Shown: positions 38,301 through 47,841, counted from the stretch's first letter. The stretch: DNA of 64,000 nt from Clostridia bacterium (GCA_029239755.1 JARBUI010000007.1:82040-146039); one strand, 5' to 3'. The notes: generated from the letters alone by a model not told the origin. Numbers and translations are program-made.

Positions 38301-41038
38301 AAAGTTTGAAGCTGTGCATCACTCTCAAATTGATCCATAGATTCTATAGCTCTTAGGGCAAGTCCTTCGTCTGTCCAGTTATATAAATCTGTAGAAGTGT
38401 AACATCTTACTCCTCTTAACGGCCTGTAACCATTAGTTTTATCTTCACCATACCAATAATACTTGTGGTTTACTTTATCATACCATATCCCACCACCATG
38501 AGCTTGGATGCGTTCTCCTTTTGTGTCTACCCACTTTGTTCCTGGCTGAATACTTGCATTAGACTCTGGTTGTGCCCCTGATTTATATATTTTTGCATAG
38601 TCAAGTGCAATTGCTTCTCCTGATGAAGCATCATTTTTATTTCCTGTTACCTCAATGACAATAGTATGCTGTCCATTTGTAAGTATCCCTGTATCAAAAA
38701 TACTGCTGTCTTCATCTCGAAATGCACTGTAAAGGTCTACTTCAACTGGTGTCCCTCCATCTACTGTAATATTGGCTTTTCCATGATTGTTAGCTTTAAT
38801 GCCATAAATTTGTGCTTGACTACCTGTAAAATGTAAAGTCGCTGTGTCACCTACATTAGATGACCATACATTATCATTTGAGTAAGCTCCTGAATATCCA
38901 TAATAATCCCAAGTGCCATTATACACAAATCGATTAACTTCGGTTTCACCTGTTATTGTTGATTCATTGAGTTTTATTAAGCTATCATCATAAACTACAT
39001 TTTCAAGCACATAAGTTGTAATAGACTGTCTATCAATAACATCTGTTAACACGCCATTTTCAATCGTTACATCTTGTTCTTGTTCACAATTTTGATTGTT
39101 TGATGTCCTGTAAACTTTTGCAGTATTCCCTACACTATTGAATCCTGTTAAGTTAAATGCAACTTGTTTATTCTCTGTATTTGAGTCATTAATAGTAACA
39201 AAAGTTAATTTTCCATTTGCCTTATCATAAAAAGCAACAGTCTTATCATCATTCGTCTCTAACATGACAGAACCTGGTCTAATAAATTTACTATATTGCA
39301 TCATACTATAGTACTTTTTAGTTGTCCTAAACTGTTCTGCCTCTAAGCCTTTTACGCCATCTCCTTCAAAGTTAGCTAAAATAAGTCCCCAGTTACTATT
39401 TTCACCTTGTTTACCATCCATTGTAGGCATCATATTAGGCCAGTTTTCAACTGCTTGCCATATAACCCACGCTGTAGGCTGAATATTCTTTATATCATCT
39501 GTAATACGCCTTGCAAACTCAATACCAGGTACAATATTATCTGGACCATATGGCGCGGATCCACCTAAATCTACTTCCGACATCCATAAATCTTTGCTTT
39601 TCATAGCTGCTGCATTTTTAGTTTCTTTTCTCTGATTTCCACCATAAGTATGAACATTCCACTTATCCATACTATCTTTAGTTTCTTGGCTAAAACTTTT
39701 AAAGTTATTAAGCCCTGTATTTAGAATACTCTCATCCATTGCAGCTACACGTATATTAGCTAAATCTTTGTCTGCTAAGGATTGATGTGTAAGTTGAATC
39801 ATTTGTTCTTGCTTATCGACATCAAAATGACACCCTTCTTGTCCGCCATTAAGCTTCCAATAATTTGTATAAGGCTCATTAAGTGGCTCTAAATAGTCAA
39901 ATTCAATACCTTCATTTTCTTTGAAATGTTTAGCAACTTCTGTCAGATAGTCTGCAAAGTCATCATAATATTGATCTTGTAAGTTATTTGCCCATCCACC
40001 ATCACTTCCTGATGCACAGCCAGATACTGTCATGAAATATGGTGGTGTATTTGAAAAGGCTTCCGTAATATCAGCGCCTCTTGCAATAGCATCTTTAAGT
40101 ACCTGAATTTGATTAGCATCTGCCTCCCAATTATAGTTGAGGGTGCCATCTCCATTGAACCCTGTGGCAAATCCCTCCATTTCGCCGCCTGCTCTCATAT
40201 GGTCATGTCCAGGGGCATCTCCTCCACCAATATTGTATCTTACGATATTAAGACCGAGTCCTTTATCTTTATCAAAAAGCAAATCTGATATAGCTGTCCT
40301 ATTTGCTTCTGACCATCCTCCTATGACATTTGCAAACCAAACAAGGGACGTTCCCCATCCATCAAAAGTTTGATATTGATCTTCTGGTGAAATTGTAATT
40401 GTTCCTTCGCTCACCGTTTCCGCTGGCACTAATTCTATGCTAAAGTTATCTATGTAAGCTTCTGAAGTATTCCCAGGTATATACACATAAATCCTTGCTT
40501 TTCCTGCGACATTTGTTTCAAAATCCACACTTAACTCCTGATAATCTTCTGTAAGTGTTCCATTTTGATAAAACTTACTTGATCCTTCGCATCCCAGTTC
40601 AATACTGTTCCCAGCACTTCCTTTAACCATAGCTTTTAACGTATACCATGTATAGGGTTGAAGGCCTTCCAGTGGTTGTTCTATAGCTTTATTTCCGTCA
40701 GCTAACTTTGCACAAGCACTTACATTTATTCCATTTGTTGAATCAAGACTAAACATAAGGTCTCCTGATGCCCAACCAGGGTTTTCCCATCCTGTTAATC
40801 CTTCTGTAAAATCAGGATTTTTAATTATTCCCGCCTCGCTTGACGCTATTACATAAACTGGTGCTGTTTCGCTTCCTAATAATTCTAATGTCGATGGTGT
40901 AGTTTGCTCTTCTTGGCTGATAAATGTCTCTGGTGTTTCTAGAATGTTCGTTTGCACTTCATTGCCATACGTTAAAAGTGATTGAGTCAATAGTGTTACC
41001 ACACTTAGCAAAGCTACTAGCTTTTTCCTCATAATCAT
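35321..41038 (-). CDS. S-layer-anchored multimodular GH30 + GH43 glycanase, probable arabinogalactan enzyme
   Basis: The track begins at 41215, but AAGGAGG sits eight bases before the ATG at 41038, giving MIMRKKLVALLSVVTLLTQ (signal peptide) and 1905 residues. Domains in order: a CBM-like sandwich (about 75-205); GH30 resembling the endo-beta-1,6-galactanase subfamily (WGTSLVWFANVIGGW, VRYNIGGGDAPGHDHMRAGG, acid/base in EPLNEPYTNYW, nucleophile in LWMSEVDLGG); a CBM35-like domain; GH43 resembling exo-beta-1,3-galactanases (QAHGGGIWYDKVNHKYYWYGEDK); an Ig-like and a malectin-like region (YTVYLGLYDPWAQW); two 80-residue repeats (YKLG...MTIYARAKDSQ); a Ser/Gly linker; and SLH repeats (FKDVPEQHWGNESIKKAAELGLVTGMPDGTFKP, FKDIKDTKYKEAIDYCVATGLLNG). 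It should act on the cell surface. Its last codon lies in the guaA repeat. Confidence 0.87.
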   Translation of the reverse strand: MIMRKKLVALLSVVTLLTQSLLTYGNEVQTNILETPETFISQEEQTTPSTLELLGSETAPVYVIASSEAGIIKNPDFTEGLTGWENPGWASGDLMFSLDSTNGINVSACAKLADGNKAIEQPLEGLQPYTWYTLKAMVKGSAGNSIELGCEGSSKFYQNGTLTEDYQELSVDFETNVAGKARIYVYIPGNTSEAYIDNFSIELVPAETVSEGTITISPEDQYQTFDGWGTSLVWFANVIGGWSEANRTAISDLLFDKDKGLGLNIVRYNIGGGDAPGHDHMRAGGEMEGFATGFNGDGTLNYNWEADANQIQVLKDAIARGADITEAFSNTPPYFMTVSGCASGSDGGWANNLQDQYYDDFADYLTEVAKHFKENEGIEFDYLEPLNEPYTNYWKLNGGQEGCHFDVDKQEQMIQLTHQSLADKDLANIRVAAMDESILNTGLNNFKSFSQETKDSMDKWNVHTYGGNQRKETKNAAAMKSKDLWMSEVDLGGSAPYGPDNIVPGIEFARRITDDIKNIQPTAWVIWQAVENWPNMMPTMDGKQGENSNWGLILANFEGDGVKGLEAEQFRTTKKYYSMMQYSKFIRPGSVMLETNDDKTVAFYDKANGKLTFVTINDSNTENKQVAFNLTGFNSVGNTAKVYRTSNNQNCEQEQDVTIENGVLTDVIDRQSITTYVLENVVYDDSLIKLNESTITGETEVNRFVYNGTWDYYGYSGAYSNDNVWSSNVGDTATLHFTGSQAQIYGIKANNHGKANITVDGGTPVEVDLYSAFRDEDSSIFDTGILTNGQHTIVIEVTGNKNDASSGEAIALDYAKIYKSGAQPESNASIQPGTKWVDTKGERIQAHGGGIWYDKVNHKYYWYGEDKTNGYRPLRGVRCYTSTDLYNWTDEGLALRAIESMDQFESDAQLQTLYAGRTDKTDIFRDLDINTAVMERPKVIYNESTGKWVMWFHADGPTEWSTANYAKANAGVAISDSPTGPFTYIRSYRLDQDPDPARTNQGMARDMNLFVEDDGTAYIIYASEENGTLYISKLTDDYLDVAGWHKDNLTDSQGNSIRDTAYKGVIGTDYIRVHQGDYREAPAVFKYDDKYYLISSGCTGWAPNQAKYAMADSMFGPWTDMGDPCIGDGYGNTFQSQSTYVLPIDAENGKFMFMADRWTYPDDANLADSRYIWLPIKFESDSRIGIEWVEEWTMDLLDTMGKLKIITPMPEMTAYGITPQLPSQITVQKGGSPQVSAQVTWQTTQNTFKTVGEITVNGTLESGQKISFNMYVIPSNILYFVNGGDNSSEEYIQMKNFMGSSLINKTVNDQEFISGTSTWGYTGNTDTTGTGQGIYQSLRHVKSDSSNRNIDYFFKGLQPGKYTVYLGLYDPWAQWANGNRKANIFINDVAKQSGIVIDGNEKTYEYANIIVDQDLKVTIKPVNTGSNSDVQLSWLIVSKEELNNPVTVSAPQISASPESQTSKVTVTITKAQANGGSLLEYKLGVNGEWRIYESAFDVTENMTIYARAKDSQRNTSSEVSKVISNIEVNEPVVINGPQISTTPEGKTNKVTVTITAAQKDGGSALEYKLGNNGIWKTYHQAFEVAENMTIYARAKDSQNHVSNEVSKVISNIESHTPSTGGSSGNSNSNSTVKLPPTEQVINKLSDSDKKDIANNFKENTPYTSLKITLKVEQIKELTNNKFTDKQIQEMLEKPELLKQIGIDISTIITEVTLKSIKNASFKDVPEQHWGNESIKKAAELGLVTGMPDGTFKPKEALKVADTFTFLNRVLLLNNVTEMKLPRSTVEKYITDKENWAFSNIASVGSKLQETTLATIAKLENKPLSREILAQVLYDITEGKLPTVRENMRFKDIKDTKYKEAIDYCVATGLLNGANKDEMLPEKALTRAELMIVLIRLDKLIDMPKG

Positions 41039-41100
41039 TTTGCCAACCTCCTTATTGATGTCATATATAATAAATAAGCAAACCAATAAAAATTTCAAAC

Positions 41101-41982
41101 TCACTCTTTTACTGCACCGGCTACTATGCCTGCAAATATGTACTTTTGAAATACAATGTAAATAAGAATAGTTGGTACCATAACAACTACTATAGCTGCA
41201 CTTAAATATTCCCATGCACTAAATTGCGAACTGCTAAAAGACATTAATGTAGTCGTAACTGTACGCAGTTTTGCAGATGGCATGTACAGATACGGAATAT
41301 ACATATCATTCATAACTTCTACCGCCTTTATAATAGCAAGGGTAGCTGTAGCTGGTTTTAAAAGCGGGAAAATAATTTTATAAAAGATTTGGAAGTATGT
41401 TGCCCCGTCTATCATAGCGCTTTCATCAAGAGATACAGGAATTTTATCTATAAACTGCATATAAATATAAAGCTGCATTAAATCAGCTGCTGCATAAATA
41501 ATAACAGGGGCCCATATTGTGTTGTACACACCTATACGGCTCATGATAGAGAAACGTGCTATTTCACAAATTTGTCCCGGAATGACCATACCTAATGCAA
41601 ATAATGCAATAAGTGTCTTTTTAAATTTAAAGTCAAAGCGGTGCAAGCAATAAGTAGTCATCGTTCCTAATAAAGCATTTACTGCAACACTTATTACAAC
41701 TAAGAAAATGGAATTTTTAAACCCCAGTAATATTTTCCCTTTGGTAAATACAACCATATAGTTTTCTAAATTCAAATTGGTTAAAGAAGGTAATTGAAGC
41801 GGAAAATCATTGCCTATTTGCGGAGCTGTTTTAAAAGATGCAAATAAAACAACTAACATCGGTAAAAATACAATAACCGTAATGCATGCCATAATGCTAT
41901 AAATAAGCCATTGATCCAGCTTTAGTGATGCTGATTTGGATTGTTTTCTGACATCATGGTTAATGCGAAAACTTGTCTGCAT
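41101..41982 (-). CDS. ABC sugar importer permease (MalG-like), island copy
   Basis: This 293-residue permease has six membrane segments and the EAA loop PVSLDESAMIDGATYFQIFYKIIFPLLKPA near residues 195-222. It ends in AGIVAGAVKE as MalG-like proteins do. It starts two bases after its MalF-like partner's stop, so the two are coupled. The giant glycanase gene follows 62 bases downstream, implying uptake of that enzyme's products (galacto- or arabino-oligosaccharides) by inference. No ATPase is encoded here. Confidence 0.9.
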   Translation of the reverse strand: MQTSFRINHDVRKQSKSASLKLDQWLIYSIMACITVIVFLPMLVVLFASFKTAPQIGNDFPLQLPSLTNLNLENYMVVFTKGKILLGFKNSIFLVVISVAVNALLGTMTTYCLHRFDFKFKKTLIALFALGMVIPGQICEIARFSIMSRIGVYNTIWAPVIIYAAADLMQLYIYMQFIDKIPVSLDESAMIDGATYFQIFYKIIFPLLKPATATLAIIKAVEVMNDMYIPYLYMPSAKLRTVTTTLMSFSSSQFSAWEYLSAAIVVVMVPTILIYIVFQKYIFAGIVAGAVKE

Positions 41983-41983
41983 A

Positions 41984-42871
41984 TTATTTCCCCTCCTTTA
42001 AACCAAAAATATTTTTTTGAACCCAGTTAAATACAACTATCATCATAATTAATGAGATCCCCATTGTGGATGCCATTCCAAAGTTTTTATACTTAAAAGC
42101 CATCTGAATTGTACTAAGAGCAAAAGTGCTGCTTGCAGTACCTGGTCCCCCTTGTGTTATAACAAAAGGTATATCAAAAACTTGCAGTGCTCCTCTTAAG
42201 TTGAGGAATAACATAAGTTCTACAACGATTTTGATACTTGGTAAGATAATAAAAATAAGACGTTTAAAAGCATTGGCTCCGTCTACTACTGCCGCTTCAA
42301 TAATATCTTCTGGAATAGATTGCAACGCTGCTAAAAACAGAACGATATGAAATCCCGAATATCTCCAAAGCGAGACACTTACCAGTGAGTAATTAACAAC
42401 ACTAGGATTACTTAACCAGTTTTGTATCCAGCCTTCTAGACTAAGCATCTTTAAAATTTCGTTTAATGCCCCATTTACAGGACTAAAGAAAAAACTAAAA
42501 GCATAGGCTACAGCTACGCCATTAATAATATAGGGCATAAAAACAACCGATTTAAAAAATTTCATTCCTCTTAATTTACTGTTAAGTATAACTGCTGCAA
42601 TAATCTCCAAAGGAATAAAGCCTAAATGGATAATAAAATACAAAAAGTTGTTTTTTAAAGACACCCATATTTCCTTAGAGTTAAAGATAAGATCTTTATA
42701 ATTCTTAAATCCTATTATTTGTTGTACCTCACTAAAACCATCCCAACTTGTAAAGCTTGTTTGTAGAAGTTTTAGAGTTGGATAAACTACAAATACTAAT
42801 AATAATAGTACTGGAATAAACAAAAAAGTGATTAGGAGTACATTTTTTTGTGTCTTCAAACTATTCATCAT
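41984..42871 (-). CDS. ABC sugar importer permease (MalF-like), island copy
   Basis: This 295-residue permease of the carbohydrate uptake 1 family has the EAA loop PEDIIEAAVVDGANAFKRLIFIILPSIK at about residues 190-215. The N-terminal segment FLFIPVLLLLVFVVYPTLKLLQTSF is typical of MalF/UgpA proteins without the large periplasmic loop. It is separated from the binding-protein gene by a terminator-like hairpin and coupled to the MalG-like gene. It is a distant paralogue of the permease in the arabinan operon rather than a recent duplicate. Confidence 0.9.
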   Translation of the reverse strand: MMNSLKTQKNVLLITFLFIPVLLLLVFVVYPTLKLLQTSFTSWDGFSEVQQIIGFKNYKDLIFNSKEIWVSLKNNFLYFIIHLGFIPLEIIAAVILNSKLRGMKFFKSVVFMPYIINGVAVAYAFSFFFSPVNGALNEILKMLSLEGWIQNWLSNPSVVNYSLVSVSLWRYSGFHIVLFLAALQSIPEDIIEAAVVDGANAFKRLIFIILPSIKIVVELMLFLNLRGALQVFDIPFVITQGGPGTASSTFALSTIQMAFKYKNFGMASTMGISLIMMIVVFNWVQKNIFGLKEGK

Positions 42872-42900
42872 TCTTCCTCCTTTTCAAATATATTTATTTC

Positions 42901-42944
42901 AAAAATAAATGAGGTGACCTTTCTAGGCCATCTCATTTATTTTT
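42901..42944 (-). terminator. Partial terminator between binding-protein and permease genes
   Basis: AAAAATAAATGAG and CTCATTTATTTTT arms are followed by T-rich sequence on the minus strand. It lies nine bases past the binding-protein stop. Read-through would supply the permeases at lower level. Confidence 0.75.
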
Positions 42945-42952
42945 AATGGCAT

Positions 42953-44290
42953 TTACTTCGTCGTGCTTTGTGCTTCTTGCCATGATTTATTTAGATTATT
43001 CATTAACTCATCTAGATCTTTACCTGACATCATCTCTTGACCTATTTGTTTTACATCAAATTTAGTTGCTGCTTGTATAGCTTGGAATTTTTTATTGCCT
43101 CCATCATAGATAACTGGATTTACATCGACACCTTCAAATGCTTCTGCAATGCAAGGCTCAACTCCTGCTTCAATAGATTTCATAGTAGAATTAACATTCA
43201 TAGCTTTAGTGAATGCTTGATAATTGGCTGCATCTGTTAAAAACCAGTTAATAAATTCTTTAGCCGCCGCCTCATTTTTACCACCTTGAGCTGTAGATAA
43301 AAATGTATCTGCCATTGTTATTGTATTTAACTTTTCTGAAGCATCTTTTCTTACAGGTAATAAGAAAGTTCCAATTTTATCACTTTTATCGCCCATAGCC
43401 TTCTGAGCATCTGCTAAAAACCATTGTCCTGCACAAAGCATTGCCCCTTTTGTACCAAACATTGCTTTTACTTGATCAAATCCCATACCAAGTGGATCTG
43501 TTCCAAATACCTCTGCGCTATATAGCTGATCAATCATTTGATATGCCTGATAAAATGGTTTATCAGGTGTAAAGGGCTGTGGATCTTCTGCCATTTTATT
43601 CCATAGCGTTCCATCATTAGCAACTAAAGACGGCATAAATTCGTTAAAAGGATAATCTGGCCAAGCATCTTTCCCTCCCATAAGGATTGGTATGTATTTA
43701 CCACCTGCTTTAATCGTTTCTGCAGCTTTTATAAACTCATCCCATGTTTTAGGTACTTCTAGATTGTATTCTGCAAATATTTCTTTGTTGTACCATACAA
43801 ACTCATTAAAAGCTTGAGTAGGAAGTGCTACTATTTTGCCATCTACTTTAAATGTCTCTGCATAAATACTGTCTCTAGCTGCTTCTAAATCAGATAAATC
43901 AGCTGCAATAGTACCAAAATCAGCTAACATATAAGGCTTTAATGCAAAAATATCTGGCATTTGATTGGCTGTCTTTCTGATTTTCATAGCTTGTTCAAAT
44001 TCGCCTGTATCTTTGAGATTCTCAATTTCAATGGTTACGTTAGGCTTCACCTTCTTATACTCGGCTACGACATCATAATTGTTTTTGGTAAAAATATTAT
44101 CCCACTGCAATAAAGTTAAAGTGATTTCTTCTTCCGTTTCAACCTTTGATTCAGCGCCAGCTGCTACTTCTTTAGTATCCGGAGTTGCTTCAGTTGTTTC
44201 TGCATTCTTCCCGCAACCCACAAAGCTAGATATTAACATTGTAATCGAGCAAAAAATTGTTAATCCTTTAAATAATTTTGTTCTTTTCAT
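42953..44290 (-). CDS. ABC sugar-binding lipoprotein, island copy
   Basis: The first ATG of the track (44308) lies upstream of the GGAGGAG site. The ATG at 44290 is correctly spaced and gives MKRTKLFKGLTIFCSITMLISSFVGCG, a lipoprotein signal with lipobox FVGC. The mature part has family-1 binding-protein features: ITLTLLQWDNIFTKNNYDVVAEYKK, MPDIFALKPYMLADFG, VWYNKEIFAEYNLEVPKTWDEF and ANYQAFTKAMNVN. It should capture oligosaccharides for the permeases downstream. Ligand identity is inferred from the glycanase of the same cluster. It is transcribed downstream of the YesMN-type regulators with a terminator between. Confidence 0.9.
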   Translation of the reverse strand: MKRTKLFKGLTIFCSITMLISSFVGCGKNAETTEATPDTKEVAAGAESKVETEEEITLTLLQWDNIFTKNNYDVVAEYKKVKPNVTIEIENLKDTGEFEQAMKIRKTANQMPDIFALKPYMLADFGTIAADLSDLEAARDSIYAETFKVDGKIVALPTQAFNEFVWYNKEIFAEYNLEVPKTWDEFIKAAETIKAGGKYIPILMGGKDAWPDYPFNEFMPSLVANDGTLWNKMAEDPQPFTPDKPFYQAYQMIDQLYSAEVFGTDPLGMGFDQVKAMFGTKGAMLCAGQWFLADAQKAMGDKSDKIGTFLLPVRKDASEKLNTITMADTFLSTAQGGKNEAAAKEFINWFLTDAANYQAFTKAMNVNSTMKSIEAGVEPCIAEAFEGVDVNPVIYDGGNKKFQAIQAATKFDVKQIGQEMMSGKDLDELMNNLNKSWQEAQSTTK

Positions 44291-44463
44291 ACTAACTCCT
44301 CCACTCATAACATGATTGATATGTTAAATATTATTTAATCCCTATGTCATAAGTATACATTTTACACAAACCAAATTTAATGATATTTCTTTTGAGTTAT
44401 TGATATTCCATTAGATTTTTAATCTACAAACCTAAATAATAGACATTTTGTTAACCTCGAAAA

Positions 44464-44489
44464 AGCCCATCCCTTTACGGGGATGGGCT
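44464..44489 (-). terminator. Terminator of the YesMN-type operon
   Basis: Perfect 10-bp GC-rich arms AGCCCATCCC/GGGATGGGCT with a 6-base loop, flanked by A- and T-runs, lie 24 bases after the regulator stop codon. Confidence 0.88.
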
Positions 44490-44512
44490 ACTTTTCTATT
44501 ACCATTTTCAGC

Positions 44513-46120
44513 TTATTTTGATTTAAAACAGTTTGGAGATGTTCCCGTTGCCTTTTTAAACACTCTGCTAAAATGTTCTACATTGGCATACCCTACTTGA
44601 TCACTTATTTCATACATTTTTAGATTTGTCTTACTTATTAGCTCTTTTGCCTTTTCTAATCGTACTCCAGTCAAATAATCTTTAAAGCTCATCTCTACTT
44701 CTTTAGTAAATAGGGTACTTAAATGACTGGCACTTAATTCCACATGCTCACTCACTTTAGCTAGACAAAGTTCCTTATCTGAATAATTTTGATTAATAAA
44801 ATTTATGGCTTTTAAGATAATTCTATTCCTTTTAGTATTCACTGTACTGCTCAACTTCTCAAATAAATTAAATACGATTTGTTTAACGTAGTCATTTATT
44901 TCTTCTAAAGTTTCAAATGTTATTATCCTTTCATAAAAGTCTGATTCATTGATATAACATCTTAGCCTTTCTTCTCCTATTTCATTAATGTATCGCCCTA
45001 AAATAAATACGATTTCCATGTAGAAGGGATAGGATTGATTAATTTGCTCCAGCTTTAAATGATACATGGATTCGAAAATTTGCTCAAGTTCTTGCGACAG
45101 CTTTTCTTTATCCATTACCCTCAATGCTCCTAATATTTTTCCTTCTTTATCTATTTTATCCAAGTTATAATTGTGACTATCAGCTGACGCATCCTCCGGA
45201 AAAATATTTCTTCCCTTGCCAAGTATAAATCTTAAATTTGCATAAGCTTTTGCCTCATCAGCACATAGCTTAGCTTGATTTATGCCTTGTCGAATCTCGC
45301 TAACTCCTATTGTTATAGTAATGTTAATATAATTCTGAATGACATAGCGGATACTCTTTAACAGCTCATTCAATTCACCCTTTATATGAGCTACACTTAC
45401 CCCTTCAAAACATAATATGATTAAGTATTCATCCGGGGACACACTTACTACCTCCCCTTTCCCTCTGTCTTTCAAGACTTCTTCTACCGAATGTACCATA
45501 GAATTCATGAACATTACTAGTGAATAGTCCGTGTATTTTTCAATAATCTTTTTGTAGTCATCTACTAATAGCTGGCAGACAACTATATTACTTTGCTTCA
45601 TCAGCCTGATGCCAAGTGTCTCAAAAGAATACTTGTATTGTTCTACTCCTCCCTTTAGGAGCATATCTTTTAAATAATGATTTTTAGTATCCTTAATCTT
45701 TTGATCTGCTGTCTCTTTTTTCTCATCTAAGTTTATAGTCTTCTGATGTTTACTTAGTACATGGATAAATGTATCCAGAAGACTATCTGGTGTCATTTCT
45801 GACTTTAAGATATAATCCTCTACCCCAAGTTTAAAGGCTTGTCTCAAAAGATTATAGTCATTATACCCACTTAAAGCTATGACTGGTATATTGTATTCCA
45901 TCTTCCTAAGTTCAGCTAAGAACTCTATGCCATCCATAATAGGCATGTTAATATCCGTTACTACAAGATCAATTTCAGGCTTCTCTACTAATAATTTTAA
46001 TGCCTGCTTACCATTAGAGGCTTCGAAGCCTACATCAAAATTGTGTTTTCCCCAATCGACAAGGGATCTTATAGCAATCCTTACTAAGGGTTCATCATCA
46101 ATAATCATTACTCTATACAT
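44513..46120 (-). CDS. YesN-type response regulator with AraC output domain
   Basis: This 535-residue regulator has an N-terminal receiver (1-120) with the phospho-acceptor Asp in IDLVVTDINMPIMDGIEFL (about residue 55) and Lys in DYILKSEMTPDSL. The middle section (about 160-420) is the variable YesN region. The C-terminus carries two AraC helix-turn-helix motifs (ELCLAKVSEHVELSASHLSTLFTKEVEMSFKDYLTGVRLEKAKELI and MYEISDQVGYANVEHFSRVFKKATGTSPNCF). It overlaps the kinase gene by 13 bp. By position it should activate the adjacent binding-protein, permease and glycanase genes. Confidence 0.93.
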   Translation of the reverse strand: MYRVMIIDDEPLVRIAIRSLVDWGKHNFDVGFEASNGKQALKLLVEKPEIDLVVTDINMPIMDGIEFLAELRKMEYNIPVIALSGYNDYNLLRQAFKLGVEDYILKSEMTPDSLLDTFIHVLSKHQKTINLDEKKETADQKIKDTKNHYLKDMLLKGGVEQYKYSFETLGIRLMKQSNIVVCQLLVDDYKKIIEKYTDYSLVMFMNSMVHSVEEVLKDRGKGEVVSVSPDEYLIILCFEGVSVAHIKGELNELLKSIRYVIQNYINITITIGVSEIRQGINQAKLCADEAKAYANLRFILGKGRNIFPEDASADSHNYNLDKIDKEGKILGALRVMDKEKLSQELEQIFESMYHLKLEQINQSYPFYMEIVFILGRYINEIGEERLRCYINESDFYERIITFETLEEINDYVKQIVFNLFEKLSSTVNTKRNRIILKAINFINQNYSDKELCLAKVSEHVELSASHLSTLFTKEVEMSFKDYLTGVRLEKAKELISKTNLKMYEISDQVGYANVEHFSRVFKKATGTSPNCFKSK

Positions 46121-47841
46121 ACTTCATCCTCCCTGTCATTTAGTAATATAGGTAGTCTCAAAGAAACCTTTGTGTATGCATCCAATTCACTTTCTATCGT
46201 TATGCCATATATCTTGCCATGATTAAGCTGAATACGCTTATTTACATTTCCAACCCCCATACTTGTAAAACCCTTCTCATTTTTACAGTTTTCACTTAGT
46301 ACTCTACTGATTTGTTCAGATGACATACCAACACCAATATCTTTTATCTCAAAAATAACATTTTGATTGCACAGATACCCTGTAACACTTATAGATCCTT
46401 TTTCTTCACTATTGCATACACCATGTAGTACTGCGTTTTCAATGATAGGCTGTAATAATAAACGTAAAATATAGAACTCTTCGAGCTGCTCGTCTACCTC
46501 AAAGATTACATCAAATTTATCTGCATACCTAATTTTCATGATATCAATATAGCTTTTTAGATTCTCCAACTCATCTTTGATTTGAATATACTTACCCTTT
46601 TTACCAAATGATGCGTTTAGCAATTTGATAAGCGACTCTGTCATATGCCCTATATTATCTGCTTTAGCAATCATAGCCATAAAACGAATAGCATTTAAAG
46701 TATTGGATAAAAAATGCGGATTAATCTGAGATTGTAATACTTCAATTTCTGCTTTGTTTCTTTCTCTCTCTTTTTTATCTTTTTCATTAATCAGATTATT
46801 GATTTCATACACCATTCTGTTAAAAGCTTTTCCTAAATTATTAATTTCTTTATTAGCATGCAGCACTATAGTTGCTGTAAAATCGCCCTTCTCAACTTCA
46901 CCCATCTTTTCAGTTAATTTTCTAATAGGATTTAAAATATCTTTGAAATAAAATATTGAAAAGGATACAAACAAAAGAATCAAAATTAAAAACATAAAAT
47001 TGAGATAGGTATTAATGATTTTTACATCTTCCGTTATATAACTATGGTCTACTAGACTTACTACCTTCCATTGTACTTTTTCAACTGCTGCAGTTGTAAC
47101 AAGCATATTAGTATTAGTATCTACTTTTTCACTTATCATCGTCTTATCCCTAGCCATTAATATTACATTATCTTCATTAACTATAAATAAATTCCCTTTA
47201 CTTTTAAAGGGCTCCTTAGCGTAGTAAATGTCAGGTATATGACTCTTAAATACAACATAAATAACCTCTATTTTATTTTTTTCAGAAAGTTTCTGTGGAG
47301 TCACTGCCACAGAAATAGTATTCTTATCATTTTTGGTATTTAAAAATGAGGGTGAAAGCTCTGGAATAAATACTTTGTTTGGGTGTTTTTGTATATCACT
47401 GTACCAATCCATATTACGTATTATTTCTTGCCTTACCGATAAAGTATTTTTATAAGTGTAAGTACGTCCATCCTTCAGAAAAAATGCTACCGAAACAACT
47501 TCATTGTTATAATTAAATAGATAATTAAGATTACGATCTATCTGTTTAGAAATTTTAAATTTTAGATTTATAGCTTGTTCATAAGCCCATTCATTAACTA
47601 AGTCATTGATTACATTATCATTGGATAAGGTCGATGCAGCAAGAGAAGCTCGTTTAATATCATTACTTAAGTTATCAGCTACCTGAAGTACAAGTTGATT
47701 TAAATTATACGATGCATTTCTTAATAATGTATCCGTAACAACTGTACTCATTATTAGGTTAATACTGATAATAGGTACAACCAGTATCAATATAAATGCT
47801 CTGAAATACTTAAATCTCATACTGTATATCTTATTTTTCAT
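46108..47841 (-). CDS. YesM-type sensor histidine kinase
   Basis: I use the ATG at 47841 (nine bases after AGGAGG) instead of the upstream TTG at 47883. The 577-residue protein has a transmembrane helix at about residues 14-36, a large extracytoplasmic sensor (about 40-280), a second helix near 285-305, HAMP (PIRKLTEKMGEVEKGDF), then His_kinase with the phospho-acceptor in LQSQINPHFLSNTLNAIRF. ATP-site motifs are LQPIIENAVLHG and FEIKDIGVGMSS. It is the partner of the overlapping YesN-type regulator. YesM-type kinases commonly respond to plant-derived oligosaccharides in Firmicutes, which fits the glycanase and importer next door. Confidence 0.92.
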   Translation of the reverse strand: MKNKIYSMRFKYFRAFILILVVPIISINLIMSTVVTDTLLRNASYNLNQLVLQVADNLSNDIKRASLAASTLSNDNVINDLVNEWAYEQAINLKFKISKQIDRNLNYLFNYNNEVVSVAFFLKDGRTYTYKNTLSVRQEIIRNMDWYSDIQKHPNKVFIPELSPSFLNTKNDKNTISVAVTPQKLSEKNKIEVIYVVFKSHIPDIYYAKEPFKSKGNLFIVNEDNVILMARDKTMISEKVDTNTNMLVTTAAVEKVQWKVVSLVDHSYITEDVKIINTYLNFMFLILILLFVSFSIFYFKDILNPIRKLTEKMGEVEKGDFTATIVLHANKEINNLGKAFNRMVYEINNLINEKDKKERERNKAEIEVLQSQINPHFLSNTLNAIRFMAMIAKADNIGHMTESLIKLLNASFGKKGKYIQIKDELENLKSYIDIMKIRYADKFDVIFEVDEQLEEFYILRLLLQPIIENAVLHGVCNSEEKGSISVTGYLCNQNVIFEIKDIGVGMSSEQISRVLSENCKNEKGFTSMGVGNVNKRIQLNHGKIYGITIESELDAYTKVSLRLPILLNDREDEVCIE

